Positions 1 to 7,907 of a stretch of DNA of 64,000 nt are shown here, piece by piece. This DNA comes from Actinokineospora alba (lineage in GTDB: Bacteria; Actinomycetota; Actinomycetes; Mycobacteriales; Pseudonocardiaceae): contig NZ_SNXU01000001.1 of NCBI RefSeq assembly GCF_004362515.1, positions 868,001-932,000 on the forward strand. The letters are read 5' to 3'. The position numbers and the translations under genes were made by a program. Every line of letters starts with the position of its first letter. Positions within the stretch are counted from its first letter, which is position 1. Under the pieces are notes generated by a model. That model was given only the letters and a program-made list of their open reading frames with translations, was not told the DNA's origin and did not search any database.

Positions 1-155
1 CCTGCGGTAGCTCTTGCGGTACAGCGCTGGGGTGCCTGTTTGGGTGGTTCGCCACTCCCGTTTGTGGCTGGGCTGTCTTTGCTCCGCCAAGAGAACGGCC
101 CGCGAACCAGCCCGCCACCAAGTTCAGCCGCGTTGGCCACACCACAGCCACTACG

Positions 156-605
156 TTGAAACTGTTGGAAGACATCGACTTCACCGTGTCCCGACCGAGC
201 ATGGGACAGGACGTGACGATCTTCGCCGCGGCCAAGGCGGCCGCGGCGAAGATGACCGAGGACGGCCGGATCATCTCGATCGGCACCCTGGTCAACGATC
301 GGGTCGCGTTTCCGAACTACACGCACTACGCCACCACCAAGACCGCGCTGATCGGGCTCACCAAGGGACTGGGGCGCGAACTCGGCCCGCGGGGAATCAC
401 GGTGAACCTGGTCAACCCGGGCCCGACCGACACGGAGTTGAACCCGGCGAACGGGCCGTACGCCGACACGATCCGCGGGTTCACCGCGCTCGGCCGATTC
501 GCCGAGCCCTCGGAGGTCGCCGGGGCGGTGGCGTTCCTGGCGGGGCCCGACGGGCGATACGTGACCGGCGCGACGCTCACCATCGACGGCGGGTTCACCA
601 GCTGA
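156..605 (+). pseudogene. Short-chain dehydrogenase, N-terminally deleted remnant
   Basis: Encodes only the C-terminal half of a classical SDR oxidoreductase. Visible are the active-site segment with Tyr and Lys (YATTKTALIGLTKGLGREL), the GITVNLVNPGPTDTE strand and the terminal VTGATLTIDGGF motif. The N-terminal Rossmann fold with its TGxxxGIG nucleotide-binding motif is absent, although SDRs usually have about 245 residues and only about 130 here look SDR-like. The reading frame stays open to the left edge of the window, but bases 1-200 in that frame encode nothing SDR-like, so this looks like a deletion fusion rather than a gene cut by the window edge. An inactive remnant is the most likely reading. 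The start given is nominal (TTG); an ATG lies at 201. Confidence 0.5.
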
Positions 606-624
606 TCTGGCAGACTCGGGGGCC

Positions 625-1074
625 GTGCCCAGACTTCTGATCGTCCACCACACCCCGTCGCCCGCGTTGCAGGCGATGTTCGAGGCCGTGGTGTCCGGGG
701 CCGGTGATCCCGAGTTGGCCGAGGTCGAAGTCGTCCGCGAGCCCGCCCTCTCGGCGACCGCCGCCGACGTCCTGGCCGCCGACGCCATCGTGCTCGGCAC
801 GCCGGCCAACATCGGGTACATGTCGGGTGCGTTGAAGCACTTCTTCGACACCGTCTACTACCCGTGCCTGGACGCCGGGAAGGGCACGCCCTTCGGCTTC
901 TACGTCCACGGCAACCAGGGCACCGAGGGCGCCGTCACCAGCGTCCAGTCCATCGCCAAGGGCATGGGCTGGACGCCGGTGGCCGAGCCCGTGGTCATCC
1001 TCGGCCAACCCGAGAAGCCCGACCTCCAGCGCTGCTGGGACCTGGGCGCCACCGTCGCCGCCCACCTCCTCTGA
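625..1074 (+). CDS. Flavodoxin/NADPH-dependent FMN reductase family protein
   Basis: A 149-residue protein of the flavodoxin-like fold. The N-terminal beta strand (LLIVHHTPSP) leads into a phosphate-binding loop, and the GTPANIGYMSGALKHFFDT segment near residues 53-71 is the typical FMN-isoalloxazine loop of this family. It is expected to be a cytosolic FMN-binding electron carrier or quinone/azo reductase; the substrate cannot be told. The GTG start lies 19 bp after the SDR remnant stop. The gene ends directly against a long nested hairpin that separates it from the convergent aldo/keto reductase. The family is clear, the exact function is not. Confidence 0.5.
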   Translation: MPRLLIVHHTPSPALQAMFEAVVSGAGDPELAEVEVVREPALSATAADVLAADAIVLGTPANIGYMSGALKHFFDTVYYPCLDAGKGTPFGFYVHGNQGTEGAVTSVQSIAKGMGWTPVAEPVVILGQPEKPDLQRCWDLGATVAAHLL

Positions 1075-1075
1075 C

Positions 1076-1161
1076 CCGCGAGTCCAACGTTCCCGACAAC
1101 GAGTCCAACGTTCAGGACTGCCTGAACGTTGGACTCGTTGTTCTGGGGGTTGGACTCGCGG
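1076..1161. terminator. Nested palindrome between convergent genes
   Basis: The whole 87-bp gap is palindromic. Inner arms 1096-1116 and 1121-1141 are perfect 21-bp complements around a 4-base loop. Outer arms 1076-1088 and 1149-1161 are perfect 13-bp complements. Both arm pairs carry the same word GAGTCCAAC, so it occurs four times in alternating orientation. The position between two stop codons suggests a bidirectional terminator, although the repeated word also looks like a dispersed genomic repeat. Confidence 0.5.
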
Positions 1162-2142
1162 TCAGCGGTTGGTGGTGCTGAGGGACTCGGGGAAGTAGCG
1201 GGCGCCCGCGGGGGTGGGGACGGCTGCTTCCAGGGCCTTGAGGTCCTCGGGCGTGAGGGCCAGGTCAGCGGCGGCCAGGTTCTCCGCCAGGTAGGTGCGG
1301 CGCTTGGTCCCCGGAATCGGGACGACGTCCTCGCCGCGGCTGTGCACCCACGCCAAGGCGAGCTGGCCCGCCGTGACACCGCGTTCGGCGGCCATGGCGC
1401 GCAGGCGTTCGGCGATGGCCACGTTCTCCTCGAAGTTGCCCTCGGCGAAGCGCGGCTGGAACTTGTCGCGCATGTCGCCTTCGGGGAGGTCGGCGCGGGA
1501 CGTGAAACGGCCGGTGAGGAAACCGCGGCCGAGTGGGGAGTACGCCACGATGCCGATCCCCAACTCCCGCGCGACTGGCAGGACCTCGTCCTCCAGGTCG
1601 CGGGTCCACAGTGACCACTCGGTCTGCAGCGCCGTGATCGGGTGGACGGCGTTCGCCCGGCGGATCGTTTCCGCGCCCGCCTCCGACAGGCCGAGGTGGC
1701 GGACCTTGCCCGCGGAAACCAGCTCGGCCATCGCGCCGACGGTCTCCTCGATCGGGGTGTCCGGGTCGACCCGGTGCTGGTAGTAGAGGTCGATGTGGTC
1801 GACGCCGAGCCGCTTCAGCGACGCTTCGCACGCGGCGCGGATGTAGTCGGCGTCGCCGCGGACGCCGCGGGCCATCGGGTTGGCCGGGTCGCGGACGATG
1901 CCGAACTTGGTGGCCAGCACGACCTGGTCGCGGCGGTCGGCGATGGCCTTGCCGACCAGCACCTCGTTGGTGTGCGGGCCGTACATGTCCGCGGTGTCGA
2001 GCAGCGTGACGCCGCCGTCGAGGGCGGCGTGGATGGTGGCGACGGACTCCGTGTCGTCGGTCTTGCCGTAGAACTCGCTCATGCCCATGCAGCCGAGGCC
2101 CTGGGCGCCGACTCGCAGGTCGCGCAACAAGCGGGTCTTCAT
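1162..2142 (-). CDS. Aldo/keto reductase
   Basis: A 326-residue NADPH-dependent aldo/keto reductase with a TIM-barrel fold. The catalytic tetrad is visible: Asp49 and Tyr54 (LLDTADMYG), Lys79 (LATKFG) and His123 (LYYQHRVD). The N-terminal GLGCMGMSEFYG segment is typical of the YakC/AKR13-like group that reduces aldehydes and small ketones. It is the second gene of an operon: its ATG overlaps the stop of the MerR regulator by 4 bp (ATGA), implying translational coupling. The regulator probably senses the reactive carbonyl or drug that this enzyme removes; that is inferred from the context. Confidence 0.5.
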   Translation of the reverse strand: MKTRLLRDLRVGAQGLGCMGMSEFYGKTDDTESVATIHAALDGGVTLLDTADMYGPHTNEVLVGKAIADRRDQVVLATKFGIVRDPANPMARGVRGDADYIRAACEASLKRLGVDHIDLYYQHRVDPDTPIEETVGAMAELVSAGKVRHLGLSEAGAETIRRANAVHPITALQTEWSLWTRDLEDEVLPVARELGIGIVAYSPLGRGFLTGRFTSRADLPEGDMRDKFQPRFAEGNFEENVAIAERLRAMAAERGVTAGQLALAWVHSRGEDVVPIPGTKRRTYLAENLAAADLALTPEDLKALEAAVPTPAGARYFPESLSTTNR

Positions 2143-2516
2143 GCGGAAGCCTCCTGGGACCGCGCGAGGCGGTCATAGTTGTCGATCTTGTAGTCGAGGA
2201 CGTCGAGACAGGCCAGCAGCTGCTGGATGCGCGCGGCGACGTCGTCGCGGTGCCGTTCCAGGATTTCCTTGCGCGGGGCCGCGGTGACCGCGCCCTCGCG
2301 GCACAGCGCGGCGTACTCGCGCATCAGCTGGATGGGCATGCCGGTGGTGCGCAGCTTGGTCAGGAACTCCAGCCACGCGAGGTCGTCGTCGGAGTAGGCG
2401 CGTCTGCCCGCGGAATCACGTGCCGGGGGCGAGATCAGCTCGATGCGCTCGTAGTACCGGAGGGTGTCGATCGACAGCCCACTGCGGTGGGCCGCCTCGG
2501 CGATCGCGTATGTCAC
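2139..2516 (-). CDS. MerR family transcriptional regulator
   Basis: A 125-residue regulator. Residues 1-70 form the winged-helix MerR DNA-binding domain (HRSGLSIDTLRYYERIELI followed by RRAYSDDDLAWLEFL), and the rest is the dimerisation coiled coil with LLACLDVLDYKIDNYD. No Cys cluster is present, so metal sensing is unlikely; the type resembles regulators of aldo/keto reductases. The GTG start at 2516 is chosen because homology begins there and a classic MerR promoter ends 8 bp upstream. A longer in-frame extension exists but encodes no plausible protein. It is probably autoregulated together with the reductase it overlaps. Confidence 0.5.
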   Translation of the reverse strand: MTYAIAEAAHRSGLSIDTLRYYERIELISPPARDSAGRRAYSDDDLAWLEFLTKLRTTGMPIQLMREYAALCREGAVTAAPRKEILERHRDDVAARIQQLLACLDVLDYKIDNYDRLARSQEASA

Positions 2517-2523
2517 GCCTCCG

Positions 2524-2554
2524 ACCGTATGACCTGGAGTGCGCTCCAGGTCAA
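2524..2554 (-). promoter_or_regulatory. MerR-type promoter with 19-bp spacer and dyad, leaderless
   Basis: On the minus strand a TTGACC -35 element (2549-2554) and a TACGGT -10 element (2524-2529) are separated by 19 bp, the over-long spacing that MerR proteins correct by DNA twisting. The spacer carries a dyad with 9-bp arms, gacctggag and ctccaggtc (2531-2552). Transcription would start at about 2516-2517, at the GTG itself, so the mRNA should be leaderless. Confidence 0.5.
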
Positions 2555-2944
2555 CTACAAATCGCTTTCCTTCGGCAAAGCCCACGCTTCCAGGTGTTCG
2601 GCGAGCTTCGGGACCTCCAGCGCGCCCCGGCCGACTTCGCGGACCAGGTCGAGGGCGTCGTCGGTCTCGGCGTCGATCCACCAGCCGTTGAGGTCGCAGA
2701 AGGTCACCACCGCGACCCAGCCCAGGCGCCAGTTCCCCTCGGCCAGCGGGCGGCTGCGCACGATGGAGTCGAGCAGGGCGGCGGCCTTGAGCCACAGGTT
2801 GTCGTAGGCCTCGACACCGAGCACGGTCGCGCGCGGACGGTGCGCGGCGGAGTCGAGCAGGCCAAGATCGCGGACTACCAAGTCGCCCCCGGTCACGGCG
2901 GCGGCCAGGACGAGCAGGTCGCTGGCGTCGAGATAAGTCGTCAC
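2555..2944 (-). CDS. Doc-family toxin with altered active site
   Basis: A 129-residue protein of the Doc branch of the Fic fold. The family layout is present: the HRPRATVLGVEAYDNLWLKAA segment, then the active-site loop, then the VVTFCDLNGWWID helix. The canonical loop HxFx(D/N)(A/G)NKR reads SRPLAEGNWR here (residues 64-73): His is replaced by Arg65, Asp by Glu69 and Lys by Trp72. In known Doc kinases, which phosphorylate EF-Tu, the His and Lys matter for catalysis, so this copy may be inactive or use another chemistry. The GTG start overlaps the antitoxin stop (GTGA), as in typical toxin-antitoxin operons. Confidence 0.5.
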   Translation of the reverse strand: MTTYLDASDLLVLAAAVTGGDLVVRDLGLLDSAAHRPRATVLGVEAYDNLWLKAAALLDSIVRSRPLAEGNWRLGWVAVVTFCDLNGWWIDAETDDALDLVREVGRGALEVPKLAEHLEAWALPKESDL

Positions 2945-3147
2945 ACCGTGCCGATGCGGTCGAGCAGGCCACGGTAGCGGGGCAGGACGCGGCCGAGGAC
3001 CTCGCCGAGCTGCTCCTCGCGGTGCAGCCGGGCCCAGCGGTCGGCCAGCGCCAACCGCAGGATCTCCTGCTTGGAGCGCCCTTCCGCGGCCGCGAGTTCG
3101 TCGAGGTGGGCGTTCTCCTCGTCGGTCAAGCGCAGTGTCATCGCCAT
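2941..3147 (-). CDS. Ribbon-helix-helix antitoxin
   Basis: A 68-residue protein with an N-terminal CopG/Arc-type ribbon-helix-helix: beta strand MTLRLTDEE, then helices containing LDELAAAEGRSKQEILRLAL. The C-terminal part (LGRVLPRYRGLLDRIGTV) would wrap the toxin. It is the first gene of the pair and is translationally coupled to the Doc-like toxin. Two nearby Met codons (3147 and 3141) are possible starts; the first is given. Such antitoxins repress their own promoter by binding short repeats, and repeats of this kind lie directly upstream. Confidence 0.5.
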   Translation of the reverse strand: MAMTLRLTDEENAHLDELAAAEGRSKQEILRLALADRWARLHREEQLGEVLGRVLPRYRGLLDRIGTV

Positions 3148-3150
3148 GGG

Positions 3151-3190
3151 GCCATGGTATCACCACGGTACCAAAAACACTGTTACCAAA
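3151..3190. promoter_or_regulatory. Divergent operator region of the toxin-antitoxin pair and tetR
   Basis: The word TGGTA followed by T or C recurs as half-sites: plus-strand atggtatcacc, and minus-strand ttggtaccg and ttggtaaca. GGTATCACCACGGTACC (3153-3169) is an imperfect inverted repeat directly upstream of the antitoxin start. This fits binding of the ribbon-helix-helix antitoxin; a contribution of the divergent TetR protein cannot be excluded. Confidence 0.5.
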
Positions 3191-3214
3191 TTAGCCCGCG
3201 CTAGGCTGGGCCGC

Positions 3215-3802
3215 GTGCCCAGACCGAAGACCCATGACGACGCGCTGCGGGTCCGACTGCTCGACCGGGCCGGTGAGCTGGTCTCCGCCCAGGGCGCGTC
3301 CGCGTTGAGCCTGCGCAAACTCGCCTCCGACGTCGACACCTCGACCACGGCGGTCTATTCCCTCTTCGGCGGCAAGCCCGCGTTGGTGCGTGAGCTGTAC
3401 GTCGAGGCGTTCGACCGGCTCGGCCGCAGGCTGCGCACGGTGACGCCGTCCGACGACCCGAAAGAGGACCTGGTCCGCCTGGGCCTGGCCTACCGGGAGG
3501 CCGCCCTGGCCGACCCGCACCTCTACGGCGTGATGTTCGGCGACGTCATCCCCGGGTTCGAGCCCGACGAGGACGCGCACGCCGAGGCCCTGGCCGCGCT
3601 GGCGCCGCTGCGGGACCTCATCCACGCGGGCGTCGACGCGGGCGTGTTCGCCGGGCCCACCCAGGACCTGGCGGTGGCCTGCTGGGGCATCGTGCACGGG
3701 CTGGTGTCGCTGGAGCTGTCCGGCAACCTGCCACCGGACCTCGACGTCGAGCGCACCTACGAGCGCGCGCTGCGCAACCAGCTCGTCGGCTGGCTGCTCT
3801 AG
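3215..3802 (+). CDS. TetR family regulator with WHG C-terminal domain
   Basis: A 195-residue regulator. The N-terminal TetR helix-turn-helix includes LSLRKLASDVDTSTTAVYSL (roughly residues 32-51). The C-terminal ligand domain contains AVACWGIVHGLVSLEL, the WHG signature of one TetR subgroup. The GTG at 3215 is chosen because the family starts there and a TAGGCT -10 box (3202-3207) lies 7 bp before it, making the transcript leaderless. The long upstream extension of the frame crosses the divergent promoter region and is not plausible. The target gene is not evident. Its stop overlaps the convergent upp stop region by 4 bp. Confidence 0.5.
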   Translation: MPRPKTHDDALRVRLLDRAGELVSAQGASALSLRKLASDVDTSTTAVYSLFGGKPALVRELYVEAFDRLGRRLRTVTPSDDPKEDLVRLGLAYREAALADPHLYGVMFGDVIPGFEPDEDAHAEALAALAPLRDLIHAGVDAGVFAGPTQDLAVACWGIVHGLVSLELSGNLPPDLDVERTYERALRNQLVGWLL

Positions 3803-4422
3803 ACCGCGCCGTACTGCCGGTCGCCCGCGTCGCCGAGGCCGGGGACGATGAAGCCCGAGTCGTTGAGCCGCTCATCGATGCTGGCGGTGACGAGCCGGAC
3901 GGGCAGACCGGACTGGCGCAGATGCTCGACGCCTTCCGGTGCGGCCAGCGCGCAGATCGCGGTGACGTCGGTGGCGCCGCGGTCGACCAGCAGCTTGATC
4001 GTGTAGACCATCGAGCCGCCGGTGGCGAGCATCGGGTCGAGCACGAACACCGCCCGGTCGGACAGGTCGGCGGGCAGCGACTCCATGTACGGCGTCGGCT
4101 GCAGGGTCTCCTCGTCGCGGGCCAGTCCGACGAAGCCCATCTGCGCGTCGGGGATCAGCTTGTGCGCCTGGTCGGCCATGCCCAGCCCGGCCCGCAGGAC
4201 CGGCACGAGCAGCGGCGGGTTCGCCAGCCAGTGCCCGTCGGTGCGCGCGACCGGGGTGTGGATCCGCTCGACCCGCAGCGGTGCGGCGCGCATCGCCTCG
4301 TAGGTGAGCATCACCGTCAGCTCGTGCAGCGCCGCCCGGAAATTCGCGCTGTCGGTGCGCGCGTCGCGCATGACCGTGAGACGGGCTTTGGCGAGCGGGT
4401 GATCCACGGTCAAGACGTCCAT
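3799..4422 (-). CDS. upp: Uracil phosphoribosyltransferase
   Basis: A 207-residue cytosolic enzyme that makes UMP from uracil and PRPP. The length matches the family. The PRPP-binding loop FVLDPMLATGGS and the uracil-binding C-terminal segment DSGFIVPGLGDAGDRQYG are intact, as is RAGLGM near the middle. It is one of several nucleoside-salvage genes in the window (deoC, add, deoA, cdd). A TACCGT -10 element (4431-4436 on the minus strand) sits 8 bp before the ATG, so the message is nearly leaderless. The longer in-frame upstream extension is not homologous. Confidence 0.5.
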   Translation of the reverse strand: MDVLTVDHPLAKARLTVMRDARTDSANFRAALHELTVMLTYEAMRAAPLRVERIHTPVARTDGHWLANPPLLVPVLRAGLGMADQAHKLIPDAQMGFVGLARDEETLQPTPYMESLPADLSDRAVFVLDPMLATGGSMVYTIKLLVDRGATDVTAICALAAPEGVEHLRQSGLPVRLVTASIDERLNDSGFIVPGLGDAGDRQYGAV

Positions 4423-4534
4423 GGACGCACACGGTAGCGGTTGGGCGACCACTGTGGCTTGGGTGACAAGTTCGGCGTACCGCCGATCGTCGTCGCCCGA
4501 TAGGGTGACGCGGTCCGCCGAGCTGGAGTGAGCG

Positions 4535-4945
4535 ATGCCCGACTTATCCACCGCCGCCCCGGTGTTCGTCGACCCGACCGGCAAGCGCCGCAAGCACGTG
4601 CGCACCACCGCCGTCCTGAGTGTCGCCGCGCTGGTCGCCGTGGGCGGTCTCCTGGTCGCGGCGCTGTTCGGCGCGCCGCTCGGACCCACGGCGTCGCTGC
4701 CGATCCCGCCGCCGCCGTCGGCGCCCGCACAGCCCGTGCCGGTCGAGACCACGGCCAAGCCCGCGAACCCCACCTCCCGCCCGAAGACGTCCGCGGCGTC
4801 GACCAGCACGACGACGACCAAGGCCGCCAAGGCATCGACGACGACAGCGGCGGGCTCGTCGGCCGCGGTCACCACGACCAAGCCCGGCAACACGCCTCCC
4901 GGCCGCCCCAGCGAGTTGCCCCGGCCGACCAAGCCGCCGCGCTAG
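4535..4945 (+). CDS. Small Thr/Pro-rich membrane protein
   Basis: A 136-residue protein with a short basic cytoplasmic N-terminus (GKRRKHVRT), one transmembrane helix around residues 24-44, and a long extracytoplasmic tail rich in Pro, Thr, Ser and Ala that ends in PPR. The tail looks like a disordered wall-spanning linker. A GGAG motif lies 5 bp before the ATG and a TAGGGT -10-like box at 4501-4506. Its stop overlaps the GTG of the next gene (TAGTG), so the two are coupled. It probably assists the deacetylase-glycosyltransferase; no catalytic motif is seen. Confidence 0.5.
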   Translation: MPDLSTAAPVFVDPTGKRRKHVRTTAVLSVAALVAVGGLLVAALFGAPLGPTASLPIPPPPSAPAQPVPVETTAKPANPTSRPKTSAASTSTTTTKAAKASTTTAAGSSAAVTTTKPGNTPPGRPSELPRPTKPPR

Positions 4946-7062
4946 TGGCCCGGCATCTCCGGGCACGCCAGCCGCGTGCGCACTGGGTTCTGCTCGTCGC
5001 CGTACTCGTCGCGGTGGCGGGCCTGCTCACAGTGCAAGCGGTCATGAACGGCGGGCTCGGGGCGGAAGGCGCGTCCCCGAACGGCACGGCGAACAACGTC
5101 CCCGCCGCCGCGAGGGAAGGCGGAGCGGTCATCGATCCGCGCGGGGACACCCCGGTCACGGTGGGCCCCAAGGACAAGATGCTCGCCCTGACCTTCGACG
5201 ACGGCCCGGACCCGGAGTGGACGCCGAAGATCCTGGAGACACTCGCCCGGCACAACGTCCGGGCGACGTTCTTCATCACCGGCGCGAGCGCGGCGAAGCA
5301 TCCCGGCCTCGTCGAGGAGATCATCCTGCGCGGCCACGAGGTCGGCCACCACACCACCACCCACACGGACCTGCGCACAGCGGGCGAGTCGCGCACGTGG
5401 ATGGAGCTGCGGGCGACGGACCTGGCCCTGGCGTGGACCGCGAACCGCACCACCGCCCTGGTCCGCCCGCCCTACGCCGCGACGCCGGAGTCCGTCGACG
5501 ACCTGGCCTGGCAGTCCGCGCGCAGGCTTGGGGCCGACGGCAGGCTGGTGGTGCTCTCCGACCTGGACTCGCAGGACTGGCGCAAGCCCGGGGTCGACGC
5601 GATCGTCGCCAACTCCACGCCGCGCGACGACCGGGGCGCGATCCTGCTCATGCACGACGCGGGCGGCGACCGGAGCGAGACGGTGGCCGCGCTCGACCGG
5701 CTCATCCCCGACCTGCACGCTCGTGGCTGGACCATCGGGACGGTGTCGACGACGACCGGGCTGCAGGACTCGGGCGCCGTGCCGGGGCTGCTGGCCCAGC
5801 TGGGCGGGCTGCTGCTCGTGGGCATCGTGCAGCTCGCCGAGTTCGTCGCGGGATCGCTTGAGGTGGTGCTGATCGCCGCGACCGCGGTGGCCGCGCTGCG
5901 CACTCTGCTGGTGCTCCTGACAACCGGCATGCACGTGCGCCGGGTCCGGGGAAAGCGTTTGCGTCCCGTCCGCTACCCGGTCACGGTCCTGGTGCCCGCC
6001 TACAACGAGGCGAAGGGCATCGAGGCGACCCTGCGGTCGATCCTGCGCTCACGGCACCCGCTGGAGGTCATCGTCATCGACGACGGCTCCACCGACGCCA
6101 CCGCGCGCGTCGTGCGGGACCTGGCCCTGCCCAGGGTCCGGCTGATCCGGCAGGCCAACGCGGGCAAGGCGGCGGCGCTGAACACCGGCGTCGCGGCCGC
6201 GCGGACCGAGCTGATCGTCATGGTCGACGGCGACACCGTGCTGGAGGAGGACGCGGTGGCGACGCTGGCCGCGCACTTCGCCGACCCGACGATCGGGGCG
6301 GTGTCGGGCAACGCGAAGGTCGGCAACCGCGGTGGCGTCCTCGGCCGCTGGCAGCACATCGAGTACGTGATCGGCTTCAACCTCGACCGCCGCATGTACG
6401 ACGTGCTGCAGTGCATGCCGACCGTGCCCGGCGCCATCGGCGCGTTCCGGCGGTCCGCGGTGCTCGAGGTGGGCGGCGTCGGCGAGGACACACTCGCCGA
6501 GGACACCGACCTCACCATGGCCCTGGAGCGCGACGGCTGGCGGGTGATCTACGCGGAGGGCGCGGTCGCGTGGACCGAGGCCCCGGCGACGCTCGGGCAG
6601 CTGTGGAAGCAGCGATACCGTTGGTGCTACGGCACTTTGCAGGCCGTGTGGAAGCACCGGCGGGCGGTCATCGAGCCCGGGCAGTCGGGCAAGCTCGGCA
6701 GGCGCGGGCTGCCGTACCTGCTGCTGTTCCAGGTGTTGCTGCCGGTGCTCGCGCCGATCGTGGACGTCGCCGCCGTGTTCGGCCTGCTCGCGGGCGACGC
6801 CAAGACGACGGTGCTGACGTGGCTCGGTTTCCTCCTTATGCAGGCGATTCCGGCGGTCATCGCGTTCCGGCTCGACGGGGAGCGGCTGGGCCCGCTGTGG
6901 GCGTTGCCGCTGCAGCAGTTCGTGTACCGGCAGCTGATGTACCTGGTGGTGATCCAGTCGCTGGCCACGGCCGTCTCCGGGGTTCGGCTGCCCTGGCACA
7001 AACTGGAGCGGCGCGGTCAGCACCTAGCCTTTGTGGGCCAGGACAGCGAACATCGTCACTGA
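4945..7062 (+). CDS. Bifunctional polysaccharide deacetylase / family 2 glycosyltransferase
   Basis: A 705-residue membrane enzyme. After one N-terminal transmembrane helix (about 14-33) comes a NodB/CE4 deacetylase domain: TFDDGPD at 83-89, metal-binding His136 and His140 (HHTTTH), RPPYA at 174-178 and LMHD at 235-238. Further transmembrane segments (about 286-327) lead to a processive GT2 domain with VLVPAYNE (348-355), VIDDGSTD (377-384), DGD (428-430), AEDTD and QRYRW, and finally a C-terminal membrane region. It probably polymerises and deacetylates an aminosugar polymer at the cell surface, as in HasA/PgaC-like systems. The start is the GTG overlapping the upstream stop. Its 3' end overlaps the convergent methyltransferase by 39 bp. 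Confidence 0.5.
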   Translation: MARHLRARQPRAHWVLLVAVLVAVAGLLTVQAVMNGGLGAEGASPNGTANNVPAAAREGGAVIDPRGDTPVTVGPKDKMLALTFDDGPDPEWTPKILETLARHNVRATFFITGASAAKHPGLVEEIILRGHEVGHHTTTHTDLRTAGESRTWMELRATDLALAWTANRTTALVRPPYAATPESVDDLAWQSARRLGADGRLVVLSDLDSQDWRKPGVDAIVANSTPRDDRGAILLMHDAGGDRSETVAALDRLIPDLHARGWTIGTVSTTTGLQDSGAVPGLLAQLGGLLLVGIVQLAEFVAGSLEVVLIAATAVAALRTLLVLLTTGMHVRRVRGKRLRPVRYPVTVLVPAYNEAKGIEATLRSILRSRHPLEVIVIDDGSTDATARVVRDLALPRVRLIRQANAGKAAALNTGVAAARTELIVMVDGDTVLEEDAVATLAAHFADPTIGAVSGNAKVGNRGGVLGRWQHIEYVIGFNLDRRMYDVLQCMPTVPGAIGAFRRSAVLEVGGVGEDTLAEDTDLTMALERDGWRVIYAEGAVAWTEAPATLGQLWKQRYRWCYGTLQAVWKHRRAVIEPGQSGKLGRRGLPYLLLFQVLLPVLAPIVDVAAVFGLLAGDAKTTVLTWLGFLLMQAIPAVIAFRLDGERLGPLWALPLQQFVYRQLMYLVVIQSLATAVSGVRLPWHKLERRGQHLAFVGQDSEHRH

Positions 7063-7833
7063 CATGTGGAAGTCGCCGGACTGCGCGCCCGCGGCCAGGT
7101 CGGCGAGGAACTTGTCGGCCTGCTCCTGGGTGATGGCGCCGCGACCGACTCCGGTGGCGGCCAGCATGCGCACGAGCGAGCCGTCGGCGGCGGTGTTGTC
7201 CTGGATCAGCGCCTGCGAGCCGATGTCGGTCACCTTCAGGCCCGCGGCCGTGAGCTGCCCGGCGAGCCTGCGCCCGCTGTAGGGGTTGGGCGTGGTGGCG
7301 AGCATGGCGGTGGTGAGGGCGTCGAGGACGGACGGGTCGCCCGGGTGCAGGATCGCGGTCGCCCAGTCGGAGTCGATCACCACCGCGCGCCCGCCCGGCC
7401 GCAGCACCCGCGCGATCTCGGCGGCAGCGCGCTCGGGCTCGGCGAGGTGCTGGAAGACCCGTTCACAGCGGACGGCGTCGAAAGTGTTGTCCCCAAAGGG
7501 AAGCGCGTAGGCGTCACCGTCGACGAACCGGGCCACGGAAGCCTTCTCCCGGGCGCGTTCCTCGGCGACGGCACGCATCCCGGCGTTCGGCTCGACCCCG
7601 ACAGCGTCCCCCGCGGACCCGACCGCGGCGGCGAAGGCCTGCACATCCTCACCCGTCCCGGCGCCGACGTCGAGCGCCTTCTCGCCGGGGTGGAGGTCGA
7701 GGGCGAGCAGTGCCCACTGGCGCAGGCGCTGGATGCCGGGCAGGGCGGCCTGCAGGTCGAGGAGCCCGACCAGGCGGTCGAGGTCGGCCGGATTTATCCG
7801 CTCGGTGCGGAACGACGGTTCGCTTTCGGGCAT
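7024..7833 (-). CDS. SAM-dependent methyltransferase, class I
   Basis: A 269-residue cytosolic methyltransferase of the UbiE/Methyltransf_11 type. Motif I is ALDVGAGTGEDV (residues 53-64), followed by the acidic residue in VGVEPN, then DGDAYALPFGDNTFDAV and the post-motif region EIARVLRPGGRAVV. The substrate is unknown. The last 39 bp overlap, antisense, the end of the glycosyltransferase gene, so no terminator space exists between the convergent genes. The ATG at 7833 is the first plausible start. Confidence 0.5.
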   Translation of the reverse strand: MPESEPSFRTERINPADLDRLVGLLDLQAALPGIQRLRQWALLALDLHPGEKALDVGAGTGEDVQAFAAAVGSAGDAVGVEPNAGMRAVAEERAREKASVARFVDGDAYALPFGDNTFDAVRCERVFQHLAEPERAAAEIARVLRPGGRAVVIDSDWATAILHPGDPSVLDALTTAMLATTPNPYSGRRLAGQLTAAGLKVTDIGSQALIQDNTAADGSLVRMLAATGVGRGAITQEQADKFLADLAAGAQSGDFHMSVTMFAVLAHKG

Positions 7834-7907
7834 GGGTTCACGGTAACCGGATCGGATCGACTCGACTGCTGGTCATGACGTCACCCGATCGCGCTACGCT
7901 GCGTCGC

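Noticed and set aside
595..1065. Minus-strand open frame opposite the flavodoxin gene
   Set aside because: Composition is that of a shadow frame (Gly/Arg/Asp/Val-rich without motifs) and the plus strand carries a recognisable family.
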